A stretch of DNA of 64,000 bases from Hydrogenophaga flava NBRC 102514 (GCF_001571145.1 NZ_BCTF01000021.1:1-64000), one strand, 5' to 3'; positions 25,701 to 34,961 are shown, counted from the stretch's first letter. The notes: generated by a model from the letters alone, not told the origin. Numbers and translations are program-made.

Positions 25701-28700
25701 TTGCCGCTGTCGGCGGCGGACCGCGAATGGCTGCACGGCGTGGCGCGCGACACCTGGCGCCTGTTCGAGCGCACGGTGGACGCGCCCGACCACCACCTGC
25801 CGCCCGACAACCTGCAGAGCGCACCCTACGAGATGGTGGCCCACCGCACCTCGCCCACCAACATCGGCCTGTACCTGCTGAGCGCCGCCTGCGCGCGGCG
25901 GTTCGGCTGGATCGGCACACAGGACCTGCTGACCCGGCTGGAGGCGACGCTCGCCACCCTGCACCGGCTCGAACGCCACCGCGGCCACTTCCTCAACTGG
26001 TACGACACCCGCACCCTGTTGCCCCTGCCGCCGCGCTATGTGTCGACGGTGGACAGCGGCAACCTCTGCGTGCACCTGCTGGCCGTGGCCCAGGCCTGCC
26101 GCGAACTGACCCACGATGCCGACGGCCGTGCCGCCTGTGCGCAAGCGATCGTGCGCTCGCACCGGCGCCTGCAACCCCTGCAGGATCTGCTGCCGCAGCG
26201 GCTGCATCGACCGCTGGCGCAGACCGCGCTGGGCCGCCTGTTCGCGGCCGAGCCGCTGGCGCCCGGCGATACGCCCCTGCCGGTGGACTTTCCTGCGCTG
26301 CTGCAGGCCGCCACGATCGAGCTGGAGAGCCTGCCCCCCACCGGCCACCCTGGCATCGTGGACCGCGCGCCCACCGCGCTCGACGAGTTGCAGTGGCTGC
26401 TGGGCGACCACCTGGCCACCTGGCGCTCGGCCCTGCGCGACCAGGCCGCCGCCGATGCCGGCTGCGACGTATCACATTCGCACACCCACCGGCGCCTGCT
26501 GGCCCTGGCGGACGCCTTCGAAGCCCTGGCCTGGGCGGCCGACTTCCGCTTTCTCTACCACCCGCGGCGCCACCTGCTGCACATCGGCTACCGGCCCGAC
26601 GATCAGCTGCTGGACACCGCCTTCTACGACCTGCTGGCCTCCGAGTCGCGCAGCACCAGCCTGCTGGCCATCGCCAAGGGCGACGTGCCGGTCAAACACT
26701 GGACGGCGCTGGGCCGGCCCTTCTTCGCCAGCGGGCAGCACGTGGTGCTGCGTTCCTGGTCGGGCTCGATGTTCGAGTACCTCATGCCCACCCTGGTGAT
26801 GACCGAACCGCGCGGCAGCGCGCTGGGCGAAGCGGCGCATTCGGCGCTGCGCGAACAACGCGCCAGCGTGCGGGCCACCGGACTGCCCTGGGGCCAGTCC
26901 GAAAGCGCCTACGCAGTGCGAGACCAGACCCTGGCCTACCAGTACGCCCCGCAGGGCGTGGCCCGGCTGGCGCTGCGCCGCACGCCGCCGGCCGAACACG
27001 TGGTCGCACCGTATGCGAGCGTGCTGGCCACGCTGGTGGACCCGCGCGCCGCCTGCACCAACCTGCGCCTGCTCTGCGGGCTGGGCGCGCGCGGACGCTA
27101 TGGCCTCTTCGAGGCCCTGGACTACACCCCCGCGCGCCAGTCCCACGGCCACGCCCACACCCTGGTGCGCACCAGCATGGCGCACCACCAGGGCATGAGC
27201 ATCGTGGCGCTGGCCAACCTGCTGCACGGCGGGGTGGCCCAACGTTGGGGCATGGCCCACCCGCGGCTGCAGGCGGTGGCCTCGCTGCTGCACGAACGCG
27301 CCCCGCGCGAGCTGGCGCCGCCCCTGCCGCTGCCCGGCCTGGTACCTCAGGAGCTGCACCCCCGCGTGCCCGAACCGGTGCGCGCGCTGGTGCCTGGCGA
27401 ACAGGCACTGGAGCCGACCCACCTGCTGTCCAACGGGCGCTACACCGTCACGCTGCGGCCCGGTGGCGCAGGCTGGAGCCGGCACGGGCAGACCGGCATC
27501 ACGCGCTGGCGCGACGACGCGCTGCGCGATGCAAACGGCAGCTTCCTCTACCTGAGGCGCGACGCGGCCCTGCCACCGGTCTCGCTGACCAGCCACCCCG
27601 CGCCCGACCCGTCGGCGCGCTACCTGGCCCACTTCCACACCGACCGGGTGGTGTTCGATGCCGCCTGGGACGACCTGCGCGTGAGCACCACCGTCTGGGT
27701 CAGCCCGGAGGACGACATCGAGCTGCGCCAGGTGGTGCTGCACCACGACGGCGACGAGCCCATCGAGCTGGAGCTGATCTCGGCCTTCGACGTCACGCTC
27801 GCTAGCCATGCGGCGGACGAGGCCCACCCCGCCTTCTCCGGCCTGTTCGTGCAGGCCGACTGGCTGCCCTCGCAGCAGGCGCTGCGCTTCGCGCGCACAC
27901 CGCGCCTGCCCACCGAAGGCCGGCTGCAGGCCGCGCACTTCGTGGCCAGCACGCAGGGCGAGTTGCTGGAGCTTCGCTGCCAGACCGACCGCGCCCGCTG
28001 GCTCGGCCGCCACCACCCCGCCAGCCAGCCGCTGGCCGACCTGCAGGCCGTGCCCCTTGGGCCCGAAACCCTGACCACCGGCCTCGACCCGGTGGCCGCG
28101 CTGGGCGTTCGGCTGCGCATGGCTCCCGGCACGCAGGCCTGCGTGACCTTTGCCACCGCCGCCAGCGAAGACGCCGCCACCCTGATGGCCGTGGTCGACA
28201 AGTACCGCCAGCCCAGCTACGTGGAGCGCTCCTCGGTCATGTCGGCCACGCTGACCAGCATCCCGGTGGCCTCGGGCCGGCCACACACCCAGGATTTGCC
28301 GGCCCTGCACGCGCTGACCACCGCGCTGGTGCTGACCCTGCCCCGGGTGGCCATGGCCGACCCTGGCGTGGCCGAAGCCCCGCCGGTCGTCGAGAGCGAC
28401 CGGCGCCTGCTCTGGCCGCTGGGCCTGTCGGGCACGCGCCCCCTGGTGCTGGTCACGGCCGGTCCGACCAAGGGCATGGGCCTGCTGCGCGCCCTGGTCC
28501 AGGCCCAGCGCGAATGGGCCCGCGCCGGTGTGCCCTGCGACCTGGTGGTGCTCAGCCACGAGGCGCACTCGTACCACATGCCGCTGCAGCATGAGCTGAC
28601 GCTGATGACCGAACAGCCCGGTTCAGTGCCCGCGGGCTCCACGCCCACGGTGAGTGCGCTGCACCGCCTGCGCTTCGACCAGCTCTCGCCTGACCAACTG

Positions 28701-31301
28701 GCCACGTTGCAGCGCCTGGCGCGCGTGCACCTGGTGGCCGACGGCCGGCCGCTGCTGGCGCAGGTGGGCGCCTGGAGCGAGCGGCATGCCACACCGACGG
28801 CCAGTGCGTGGAAGGGTTTGGTCACCGAGACCGTGCCGGTGCGCCGGCTGCCGGCCAGTCCCGGCCCGTCCAGCGGCCACTTCGGTCCGGACGGGCGTGA
28901 TTTCGGCTTCACCGTCGGCGCCGACCAGCAACCGACACGGCCCTGGATCAACGTGCTGGCCAACCCCGGCTTCGGCTGCATGGTGTCCGACAGCGGCGCA
29001 GGCCCCACCTGGGCACTCAACAGCCGCCTGAACCAGCTCACGGCCTGGTCCAACGACCCGGTGGCCGACCCGCCGGGCGAGTGGTTCCTGCTGCAGGACC
29101 GGCGCAGCCGCGACATCTGGAGCGTGACCCCGTCGGCCTGGGGTGCTCAGGACGTCGACTACGCCGTCACGCACACCCAGGGGCTGACCTCCATCAGCCA
29201 CCGGCGCGGCGCGCTGGCGGTCAGCGTGCACTGGTGCGTGGACCCGGTGACGGCGCTCAAGCAGGTGCGCATCCGGCTGGAGAACCAGGGCGGCCGCAAG
29301 GCCCACCTGCGCATCACCGGCCTGGTGGAATGGCTGCTGGGCGAACAGCGCAGCGACCGCGCCACCCTGGTCACGCAGCCCTGCCTCGCGACGCCGCCCG
29401 AAGTCGGCCTGACCGGCCTGCTGTGCACGCAGACCGAGGCGGCCGCGGGTCTGGGGGGCGGCACCGCGTTCTTCTGCGAATCGCACGAAGGCGTGGACGC
29501 GCCCGAGGCCATCGACTGGACCTGCGACCGCCGCGCCTTCTTCGATGCCCGCGGCCAGCTGGTCCTGCCCCAAAGCCTGGGCCAGCGCAGCGGGGCGGGG
29601 CTGGACCCGTGTGCCGCGCTGTCTCGCCCCATCACCCTGCGGCCGGGCGCGGTCATCGACCAGGTGTTCCTGATCGGCCACGCCGCCAGCCCCGAGGCCG
29701 CGCGCACCCTGATGCGCCAGGCCGTGCGCAGCCCTGCGCGGGCGCGCGAACAGGCCGCGCAGGCGCAGTGGGAGCGCCTGCTGGGCGCCACGCAGGTGCA
29801 CACGCCCGACCCGCTGTTCGACGCCCTGGTCAACCGCTGGCTGCTCTACCAGACCGTCTCGTCGCGCCTGTGGGCCAAGGCCGGCTTCTACCAGGCCGGT
29901 GGCGCCACCGGCTACCGCGACCAGCTGCAGGACGCCATGGCCCTGGTCTGGGCCGACCCGGCGCTGCTGCACGCCCAGGTCCTGCGGTGCGCGGCGCGCC
30001 AGTTCGAAGAAGGCGACGTGCAGCACTGGTGGCACGAACCCGGTGGCGCCGGCGTGCGCACGCATTTCTCGGACGACCTGCTGTGGCTGCCGCTGGCCAT
30101 CGCGCACCACGTTCAGGCCACCGGCGATGCCTCGCTGCTGGACGAGACGGCCCCCTTCCTGACCGGTCCGCCAGTGCCCGAGGGCGCCGAAGACCGCTAC
30201 GACGTACCCGCCGTGAGCGCGCGCAGCGCCAGCGTGTTCGAGCACGGCGCGCGCGCCATCGACCACAGCCTGCGCGTGGGCGCGCACGGCCTGCCGCTCA
30301 TGGGCAGCGGCGACTGGAACGACGGCATGAACCGCGTGGGCCACGAAGGGCGGGGCGAATCGGTCTGGCTGGGTTGGTTCCTGTGCCACATCGTGCGCGC
30401 CTGGCTGCCGCTGGCGCTGGCGCGCGGCGACCACTACCGGGTGGAGCGCTGGGCTGCGGCGCTGGCGGGCTGGCGCCAGGCCCTGGCCACACAAGCCTGG
30501 GACGGCGCCTGGTTCAAGCGCGCCTTCTTCGACGACGGCAGTGCCCTGGGCAGCCATACCAGCGCCGAGGCCCGCATCGACCTGATCGCCCAGGCCTGGG
30601 CGGTGCTCTCGGGGGAAGCCACGCCCGAGCGACAGCACCTGGCCATGCAGGCGGTGGACACCGAACTGATGGACATGGAGCACGGTCTGGTGCGCCTGCT
30701 CGTCCCGCCGCTGGTGGACGCCGTGCCCAGCGCCGGCTACATCCAGGCCTACCCGCCCGGCGTACGCGAGAACGGCGGCCAGTACACCCACGCCGGCGCC
30801 TGGGCCTTGATGGCCGCGGCCCTGGTGGCGCTGCGCGAGCCGGGCAACGCCTGGGCCCGCAACACACCCTACCGGCTGTTCACCTGCCTGAGCCCAGCGC
30901 ACCGGGCCGCTCACCCACAGTGGGGGCCGGCGTACGGGCTGGAGCCCTATGCGGTGGCGGCCGACGTGTACAGCCAGCCGCCCTATGTGGGGCGTGGTGG
31001 CTGGAGCTGGTACACCGGCGCCGCCGGCTGGCTGCACCGGGGCGCGGTGGAGTCCATCCTGGGCCTGAACCTGCAGGCGGACGAACTGTGGTTCACGCCC
31101 TGTCTGCCGCTGCACTGGCCGCGTGCCGAACTGACGCTGAAGCGGAACGGGTACCGCCTGCACTTTGTGCTGCTGCGCGCCGACATGTCCACGGCCCTGT
31201 CCGCCTGTGCCAGACTGAACGCGGGCCTGCTGCGGGTGGACAAACGCCTGCGCTGGCGCGAGTGGCCAACCGACAGCACGTTCGTCGTTCCGCTGGACTG
31301 A
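22722..31301 (+). CDS. ndvB: Cyclic beta-1,2-glucan synthase (NdvB/ChvB type)
   Basis: A giant inner-membrane enzyme of 2859 residues, the usual size for the family, that polymerises UDP-glucose and cyclises it into periplasmic osmoregulated glucans. Membrane helices near 410-450 precede a GT84 glycosyltransferase with the DxD-like LTLDSDTQLP (about 630) and QHRWMRGDW (about 780). More helices follow at about 820-860 and 945-985. A glycoamylase-like domain contains YDLLASESRSTSLLAIAKGD (about 1300) and RTSMAHHQGMSIVALANLL (about 1485). The C-terminal GH94 phosphorylase-like domain, which controls chain length, has GSGDWNDGMNR (about 2527) with the catalytic Asp. The 8.6-kb frame is uninterrupted. 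Such glucans matter for hypo-osmotic growth, surface properties and host interaction. Confidence 0.96.
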   Translation: MALASLRARWEWIPPLVDGMLDARRGMALEPIRSELFGVDRLAQHGHSLGSTHRAGPARFGQATFYPRLQSNVRTLRAAYQFVAQEAQTGQDISPAAEWLFDNFQLIEAQLREIREGLPARFYRSLPVLLDAPLAGLPRIYGVAWDYVAHTDSAFDEDLLVRLLDAYQDARELSQGELWALPTTLRVVLVENLRRLADRIASQKAARELASLCALRINSMGLPELQALHTLMVRRGVGPEFLCALVRALIGRVAMPGEDGQRQAQAWLKVQVPDLAALQAQEAADQAADHLSVGNAVTALRRIGAADWQDIVSRSSRVIREMLASPVFAAEDDTTRNATLHAIERLSVHSGHSGAHVARELIHVMGGTRPPSLASHWLQGDGRPELERTLGVRQHRRGWWRPLLRVSRTPAYLGALALGSAGLVAAWLPGPVWATASPAALAHTALTGLLMLLPASEAVGALVNRLISESVPPVHLPRLLLAKGIPPEAQVMVVIPALLGHRAGIDALVRRLQLHHLANPEAHAQFALLSDWTDADTEHHPDDDALLAHAADALRALNRQHPVAADAPARFLLLHRARTFSATQAQWLGWERKRGKLQQLVARLATGEPGPFFDLGELSCTAPHTRYVLTLDSDTQLPPGRLRALVGVAEHPQNRPVLDAGGRRVLRGYGILQPHLIPPLPTEGVQTPWQWLFAGQSGIDPYSAMSSDAYQDLFGEGSFTGKGLLHVATLHAVLGERLPTERILSHDLLEGALVRCAVVSDVTLLEAEPEHSDADAARQHRWMRGDWQLLPFLWQYRRWPLGAINRWKLVDNLRRSLVPPAALALTVLSLGGLGLSLPVALVLAVTAYTAGPLMGALAAWVPRRWDLAGERFVVTASLDLLRALAAGLWQLALLPQHALRALDAVLRTAHRLARSHRQLLQWTTAEAAQADLGTDLWATLRRHRAGPLMALAGAAALWVAGLQPGALGWTLLALWATAPLVVWAANRSWAVHPLPLSAADREWLHGVARDTWRLFERTVDAPDHHLPPDNLQSAPYEMVAHRTSPTNIGLYLLSAACARRFGWIGTQDLLTRLEATLATLHRLERHRGHFLNWYDTRTLLPLPPRYVSTVDSGNLCVHLLAVAQACRELTHDADGRAACAQAIVRSHRRLQPLQDLLPQRLHRPLAQTALGRLFAAEPLAPGDTPLPVDFPALLQAATIELESLPPTGHPGIVDRAPTALDELQWLLGDHLATWRSALRDQAAADAGCDVSHSHTHRRLLALADAFEALAWAADFRFLYHPRRHLLHIGYRPDDQLLDTAFYDLLASESRSTSLLAIAKGDVPVKHWTALGRPFFASGQHVVLRSWSGSMFEYLMPTLVMTEPRGSALGEAAHSALREQRASVRATGLPWGQSESAYAVRDQTLAYQYAPQGVARLALRRTPPAEHVVAPYASVLATLVDPRAACTNLRLLCGLGARGRYGLFEALDYTPARQSHGHAHTLVRTSMAHHQGMSIVALANLLHGGVAQRWGMAHPRLQAVASLLHERAPRELAPPLPLPGLVPQELHPRVPEPVRALVPGEQALEPTHLLSNGRYTVTLRPGGAGWSRHGQTGITRWRDDALRDANGSFLYLRRDAALPPVSLTSHPAPDPSARYLAHFHTDRVVFDAAWDDLRVSTTVWVSPEDDIELRQVVLHHDGDEPIELELISAFDVTLASHAADEAHPAFSGLFVQADWLPSQQALRFARTPRLPTEGRLQAAHFVASTQGELLELRCQTDRARWLGRHHPASQPLADLQAVPLGPETLTTGLDPVAALGVRLRMAPGTQACVTFATAASEDAATLMAVVDKYRQPSYVERSSVMSATLTSIPVASGRPHTQDLPALHALTTALVLTLPRVAMADPGVAEAPPVVESDRRLLWPLGLSGTRPLVLVTAGPTKGMGLLRALVQAQREWARAGVPCDLVVLSHEAHSYHMPLQHELTLMTEQPGSVPAGSTPTVSALHRLRFDQLSPDQLATLQRLARVHLVADGRPLLAQVGAWSERHATPTASAWKGLVTETVPVRRLPASPGPSSGHFGPDGRDFGFTVGADQQPTRPWINVLANPGFGCMVSDSGAGPTWALNSRLNQLTAWSNDPVADPPGEWFLLQDRRSRDIWSVTPSAWGAQDVDYAVTHTQGLTSISHRRGALAVSVHWCVDPVTALKQVRIRLENQGGRKAHLRITGLVEWLLGEQRSDRATLVTQPCLATPPEVGLTGLLCTQTEAAAGLGGGTAFFCESHEGVDAPEAIDWTCDRRAFFDARGQLVLPQSLGQRSGAGLDPCAALSRPITLRPGAVIDQVFLIGHAASPEAARTLMRQAVRSPARAREQAAQAQWERLLGATQVHTPDPLFDALVNRWLLYQTVSSRLWAKAGFYQAGGATGYRDQLQDAMALVWADPALLHAQVLRCAARQFEEGDVQHWWHEPGGAGVRTHFSDDLLWLPLAIAHHVQATGDASLLDETAPFLTGPPVPEGAEDRYDVPAVSARSASVFEHGARAIDHSLRVGAHGLPLMGSGDWNDGMNRVGHEGRGESVWLGWFLCHIVRAWLPLALARGDHYRVERWAAALAGWRQALATQAWDGAWFKRAFFDDGSALGSHTSAEARIDLIAQAWAVLSGEATPERQHLAMQAVDTELMDMEHGLVRLLVPPLVDAVPSAGYIQAYPPGVRENGGQYTHAGAWALMAAALVALREPGNAWARNTPYRLFTCLSPAHRAAHPQWGPAYGLEPYAVAADVYSQPPYVGRGGWSWYTGAAGWLHRGAVESILGLNLQADELWFTPCLPLHWPRAELTLKRNGYRLHFVLLRADMSTALSACARLNAGLLRVDKRLRWREWPTDSTFVVPLD

Positions 31302-31318
31302 GCGGTCGCCGGTGCGGC

Positions 31319-31915
31319 TCAGCCGCGGCGGCGCACCACGGGGATGTGCAAACGGCCCGGTGCCTTGCGAGGAGGGCTGTGGCCGCTGGTGCGCAGCACC
31401 CGGTCCCAGAAGCCGCTGGTGACGCCGAAGCAGCAGGGCTGCAGCAGGTGGTGGTGGCGGGCGTGGGCATACCGGCGGGCCTGCCACCAGGGATGAACCA
31501 TCTGTGCGTGGTGCAGGGCATGGTGCATGGCCACATAGGCCAGGTAGCCCGCGAGCACGCCCAGCGTGAGGGCTCCGCCGCGCAGGGGCCCCAGCGCCAG
31601 CACCGCCGGCAGTGCCACCAGCAGGCCGAACAGCGGCGCGCTCACGAGCGTCGGTGTGCCGATCAGCGCCTTCGGCCGACGGTGGTGTGCGCTGTGCCAG
31701 CTCGCAAAGGGCTCAAGCCCGTGCAGCACGAAGCGGTGCAGGGTGTACTCCAGCGCGGTCCACAGGACGACGCCGGCCAGGGCCAGTCCCACCAGGGACC
31801 ACCCCGTACCTTCCGGTGCCTGCAGAGTGAGCCAACCGGTCAGGGTCGCCACCGCAAGGCCGTAGGCGATGAAGTCGGTGCGGTTGGATGGGTGTTCGAT
31901 GGAAAAGGCGGACAT
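31319..31915 (-). CDS. Fatty acid hydroxylase/sterol desaturase family protein
   Basis: A 198-residue integral membrane di-iron protein. The histidine clusters of the superfamily are present: HRFVLHG, HSAHHRR, HHALHHAQ and HARHHHL, separated by hydrophobic segments. It is short compared with eukaryotic desaturases but typical of bacterial FA_hydroxylase members, which hydroxylate lipid acyl chains or carotenoids. The start is taken at 31915 (MSAFSIEHPSNRTDF). It converges on the glucan synthase gene, 17 bases away, and is divergent from a Crp/Fnr regulator. Confidence 0.88.
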   Translation of the reverse strand: MSAFSIEHPSNRTDFIAYGLAVATLTGWLTLQAPEGTGWSLVGLALAGVVLWTALEYTLHRFVLHGLEPFASWHSAHHRRPKALIGTPTLVSAPLFGLLVALPAVLALGPLRGGALTLGVLAGYLAYVAMHHALHHAQMVHPWWQARRYAHARHHHLLQPCCFGVTSGFWDRVLRTSGHSPPRKAPGRLHIPVVRRRG

Positions 31916-32029
31916 GCGGTCTCCTGAGGGCTGCTGTGGCGTGGATGTCGGACCTTTCAATGCTCGGCCCGGTGCGCCCGCAGGTCTGTGCTGCAGCGAA
32001 CGCAGGCACGTGTGCACAGCTCTTTTGTA

Positions 32030-32045
32030 TGTGCGCTGTCGAACA
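32030..32045 (+). promoter_or_regulatory. 16-bp Crp/Fnr-like operator upstream of crp/fnr gene 1
   Basis: TGTGCGCTGTCGAACA is the best copy of the dyad. TACACT (32067-32072) starts 21 bases after it and would be the -10, placing the dyad centre at -41.5 from a start near 32079. The regulator gene begins at 32130, suggesting autoregulation. Confidence 0.7.
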
Positions 32046-32129
32046 TACGCGGCGGGAACCCGCGCCTACACTCGAAAAAGTCACACATCACGGGCGCGGG
32101 TTCTTGCACGCCCCGACAAGGAGCCCCCC

Positions 32130-32849
32130 ATGGAACCCATGCCCCCACCGTTCGCCAACCACCTGCTGGCCTCATTGCCTTCTGCCGAATGGGGGCGCTT
32201 CTCACCGCAGCTCGAAGCCGTCGAGCTTCCCCTGGGCAAGGTGCTGTACGAGTCGGGCGCCACCATGGGCCACGTCTACTTCCCGACCACCGCCATCGTC
32301 TCGCTGCTGTACGTGATGGAGGACGGTGCGTCGGCCGAAATCGCGGTGGTGGGCAACGAAGGCGTGGTGGGCATTGCGCTGTTCATGGGCGGCGAGACCA
32401 CCCCCAGCCGTGCCGTGGTGCAGAGCGCGGGACAGGGCTATCGCCTGCGCGCCGGCGTCATCAAGGACGAGTTCAACCGCTCCGGGCCGGTCATGCACCT
32501 GCTGTTGCGCTACACCCAGGCGCTGATCACTCAGATGGCGCAGACGGCGGTGTGCAACCGCCACCATTCGCTGGACCAGCAGCTGTGCCGCTGGCTGCTG
32601 CTGAGCCTGGACCGCCTGAACGGCAGCGAACTGGTGATGACGCAGGAACTGATCGCCAACATGCTGGGCGTGAGGCGCGAAGGCGTGACCGAGGCCGCGC
32701 TGAAGCTGGCGCGGCTGGGTCTGATCCGCTATGCGCGGGGCCACATCACGGTGCTGGACCGGGCGGCGCTGGAAGCGCGCGTCTGCGAGTGTTACGCCGT
32801 GGTCAAGAAGGAATACGACCGGCTTCTGCCTCGCCAACTGGCGGAATGA
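32130..32849 (+). CDS. Crp/Fnr-family transcriptional regulator 1
   Basis: A 239-residue regulator with an N-terminal cyclic-nucleotide-binding-like beta roll (about 20-125). It lacks an obvious phosphate-binding cassette and the FNR cysteine cluster, so the signal is unknown. A dimerisation helix and a C-terminal HTH_Crp_2 domain follow (ELIANMLGVRREGVTEAALK). The start at 32130 follows AAGGAG. Its recognition helix resembles that of the second regulator at 34236 (shared MLGVRRxGVTxAA), implying a common operator. A perfect TGTGC-N6-GAACA site lies in its own promoter. Confidence 0.9.
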   Translation: MEPMPPPFANHLLASLPSAEWGRFSPQLEAVELPLGKVLYESGATMGHVYFPTTAIVSLLYVMEDGASAEIAVVGNEGVVGIALFMGGETTPSRAVVQSAGQGYRLRAGVIKDEFNRSGPVMHLLLRYTQALITQMAQTAVCNRHHSLDQQLCRWLLLSLDRLNGSELVMTQELIANMLGVRREGVTEAALKLARLGLIRYARGHITVLDRAALEARVCECYAVVKKEYDRLLPRQLAE

Positions 32850-32850
32850 T

Positions 32851-32886
32851 CCCCGGGCCCGCCTGCCGTGGCGACGGGCCCCGGGG
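32851..32886. terminator. Bidirectional terminator between crp/fnr 1 and ompA-like gene
   Basis: CCCCGGGCCCG (32851-32861) pairs with CGGGCCCCGGGG (32875-32886) with one bulged base and a 13-base loop, followed by TTTC. It occupies the gap between two convergent genes. Confidence 0.7.
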
Positions 32887-32898
32887 TTTCATGGTCGG

Positions 32899-34050
32899 TC
32901 AGCGGGTGCCTGTGACCTCGATCTCCACCCGGCGATCCGGTTGCAGGCATTCGATGAGCCGGGCGCGCGACAGGCTGTCGGGGCAGTCGGCCGCAGCGGT
33001 CACCGGTTGGCCCTCGCTCAGGCCGGTGGCGCTGATGCGGGCCGGGTCGATGCGGCCGTGGATCACCAGGTAGTCCTTGACCGATGCGGCCCGTGCATCC
33101 GAGAGCCTCTGGTTGAAGGCGTTGGACCCCATGCGGTCGGTGTGGCCCTCCACACTGATCGATTCGTAGGTGGCCCCGCCGAGCTGCTGGCTGAAACGGT
33201 CCAGGTCGTTCTGGCCCTGCTGCTGCACCACCGACTGGTTGGAGCCGAACAGGGCATCGGCCGACAGGCTCAGGCGCTCTGGCACGCGCGGCGCCACTGC
33301 GGGGGGCGCCGGCACCGGCACAGGCTCAGGCGCGGGTGCCGCAGCCACTGGCACCGGCGCCGGTGCCACATAGACGGGGGCGGCGGCCATGCGCGGCGCC
33401 GCCGTGCGACCGAACGGGAACACCAGGCTCACCGAGGCGACGTCGATGTTGTTGCGGCGGCCGGTGATGTCCTTCACGCGGTAGCGCTCCATCTCGCCGC
33501 GCACCCACATGGCGGGGGTCAGCTGGTACTGCGCACCCAGCCCGACCTTGTAGTTGGTGTTGTTGTGTTTGCTGCTGAACGCGACGCCCGCGCCCGCGCC
33601 GGTGCCGCTGTAGCGCTCTTCGGACCAGGCGTGGTGCACGCCCACCCTGGCCAGGCCGGCGAAGCGCTCGGTCAGTGGCAGCGTGCCCACCACATCGAAG
33701 TTCAGCCCGCGCACCTTGGTGGCCCCGGACAGCGAGCCGGCCGGAGAGGTCTGCGTCGTGAACCGGCTCTTGCCCAGGCTGTAGTAGCCGGTTTCCAGCG
33801 AGAGGTTGGGGTTGATCTGGTAGCCGCCAAACACCTTGAAGGCGTTGTCGTTGCGGTCACTGGAGCTGGAGAGCGTGTCGACACCGGGCAACAGCACGCC
33901 GGTGGTGCGGGCGGTCTCATTGGCCGAACGGGCGATGCCGGCACCGACGCCACCATAGAAGTGGCTGCTGCTTTGGCCCAGTGCAGGCACTGCGAGCAGG
34001 GCGCCGAGGCCGGCAAGCCCGATGAGGCGGATAGAGGAGGTGCGGTTCAT
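32899..34050 (-). CDS. OmpA-family outer membrane protein
   Basis: A 383-residue outer-membrane protein. The signal peptide ends near PALGQ. An eight-stranded beta-barrel of the OmpA type occupies about 26-215, with aromatic strand ends such as SLETGYYSLGKSRF. A Pro/Ala/Val-rich linker leads to a C-terminal OmpA_C peptidoglycan-binding domain with EGHTDRMGS, NQRLSDARAASVKDYL and DRRVEIEV, which supply the conserved Asp and Arg. GAAGGACC precedes the ATG at 34050. It is divergent from Crp/Fnr regulator 2 and has its own operator-like dyad. Confidence 0.93.
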   Translation of the reverse strand: MNRTSSIRLIGLAGLGALLAVPALGQSSSHFYGGVGAGIARSANETARTTGVLLPGVDTLSSSSDRNDNAFKVFGGYQINPNLSLETGYYSLGKSRFTTQTSPAGSLSGATKVRGLNFDVVGTLPLTERFAGLARVGVHHAWSEERYSGTGAGAGVAFSSKHNNTNYKVGLGAQYQLTPAMWVRGEMERYRVKDITGRRNNIDVASVSLVFPFGRTAAPRMAAAPVYVAPAPVPVAAAPAPEPVPVPAPPAVAPRVPERLSLSADALFGSNQSVVQQQGQNDLDRFSQQLGGATYESISVEGHTDRMGSNAFNQRLSDARAASVKDYLVIHGRIDPARISATGLSEGQPVTAAADCPDSLSRARLIECLQPDRRVEIEVTGTR

Positions 34051-34124
34051 GGGGTCCTTCTTGCGTTGTGGATGCGTTGCGCGGATTGCGTGGTCCGTTT
34101 GTAGAAGCCCTGATGACGTCCGTC

Positions 34125-34140
34125 GGTGCGCTGTCCAACA
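34125..34140 (-). promoter_or_regulatory. 16-bp Crp/Fnr-like operator serving the ompA-like gene
   Basis: GGTGCGCTGTCCAACA differs from the consensus at two positions. Twenty-one bases to the left, on the minus strand, is TACAAA (34103-34098), a good -10 for the ompA-like gene starting at 34050. Confidence 0.6.
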
Positions 34141-34158
34141 TGGCCCTCGACCGGTGAG

Positions 34159-34174
34159 CGTGCGCTGTCGAACA
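34159..34174 (+). promoter_or_regulatory. 16-bp Crp/Fnr-like operator upstream of crp/fnr gene 2
   Basis: CGTGCGCTGTCGAACA differs from the consensus only at the first base. CACACT (34196-34201) lies 21 bases downstream as a -10, leaving a short leader before the ATG at 34236. The surrounding bases also align with the promoter of regulator 1 (GGAAC at the same offset). Confidence 0.65.
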
Positions 34175-34235
34175 GTCGGCACCGGAACGACCCCGCACAC
34201 TGGGCACCCACCGGTCACACCGAGGCGCCTGCACC

Positions 34236-34940
34236 ATGCCCACATCCGAAAATTTCCTGATCCGCCGATTGCCCCGGACGGCACGCAAACACCTGCTGGA
34301 CCAGTGCGCGCTGTTTGACCTTGTGCTGTCCGACGAGCTGAGCGTGCGCGGTCAGCCGCTGGACCATGCGCACTTTCCCATCGATGGGTTCATCTCCATG
34401 GTGATCGACATGGACGGCTATCCGGAACTGGAGGTGGGCATGGTGGGGTGCGAAGCCATGCTGGGCGCCGAACTGCTGCTGGGCGCGACCCCGGCCCCCT
34501 GGCGGGCGCTGGTGCAAGGCCCGGGCCACAGCTGGCGCATTGGCGCCAAGGCCCTGCGCCGCGAATGCGCCACCAGCCCGGCGCTGCTTCAGGTGGTGCA
34601 GACCAGCCTGCTGGTGCGCCTGCACCAGCAGGCACTGGCCTCGGCCTGCGAGCGCTTTCACATGATCGGCCAGCGCCTGGCGCGCTGGCTGCTGATGAGC
34701 CACGACCGGGCCCGGAGCGACCGCTTCCACGTGACGCATGAGGGCATGGCCACGATGCTGGGCGTGCGCCGCGTGGGCGTGACGCTGGCGGCCAGCGAAC
34801 TGCAGGACTGCGGCCTGATCCGCTACCACCGGGGCGAGCTCACCGTGCTGGACCGGACCGCCCTGGAAGGCCGGTCCTGCAGTTGCTACGCGACCGACCG
34901 GGCACTGCACCAGACGCTGTTTCCTGCCCAGCCCGCGTGA
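34236..34940 (+). CDS. Crp/Fnr-family transcriptional regulator 2
   Basis: A 234-residue paralogue of the regulator at 32130. It has a divergent N-terminal beta-roll domain (FPIDGFISMVIDMDGYPELE) without cNMP-binding residues that I can identify. The C-terminal winged helix is GMATMLGVRRVGVTLAASEL. The effector is unknown. The two proteins share the DNA-reading helix pattern and even the C-terminal CxCY-like motif (SCSCYATDR versus VCECYAVVK). It converges on csbD, 21 bases away. Confidence 0.88.
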   Translation: MPTSENFLIRRLPRTARKHLLDQCALFDLVLSDELSVRGQPLDHAHFPIDGFISMVIDMDGYPELEVGMVGCEAMLGAELLLGATPAPWRALVQGPGHSWRIGAKALRRECATSPALLQVVQTSLLVRLHQQALASACERFHMIGQRLARWLLMSHDRARSDRFHVTHEGMATMLGVRRVGVTLAASELQDCGLIRYHRGELTVLDRTALEGRSCSCYATDRALHQTLFPAQPA

Positions 34941-34961
34941 AGGAAGACGGCAGCGACCCGT

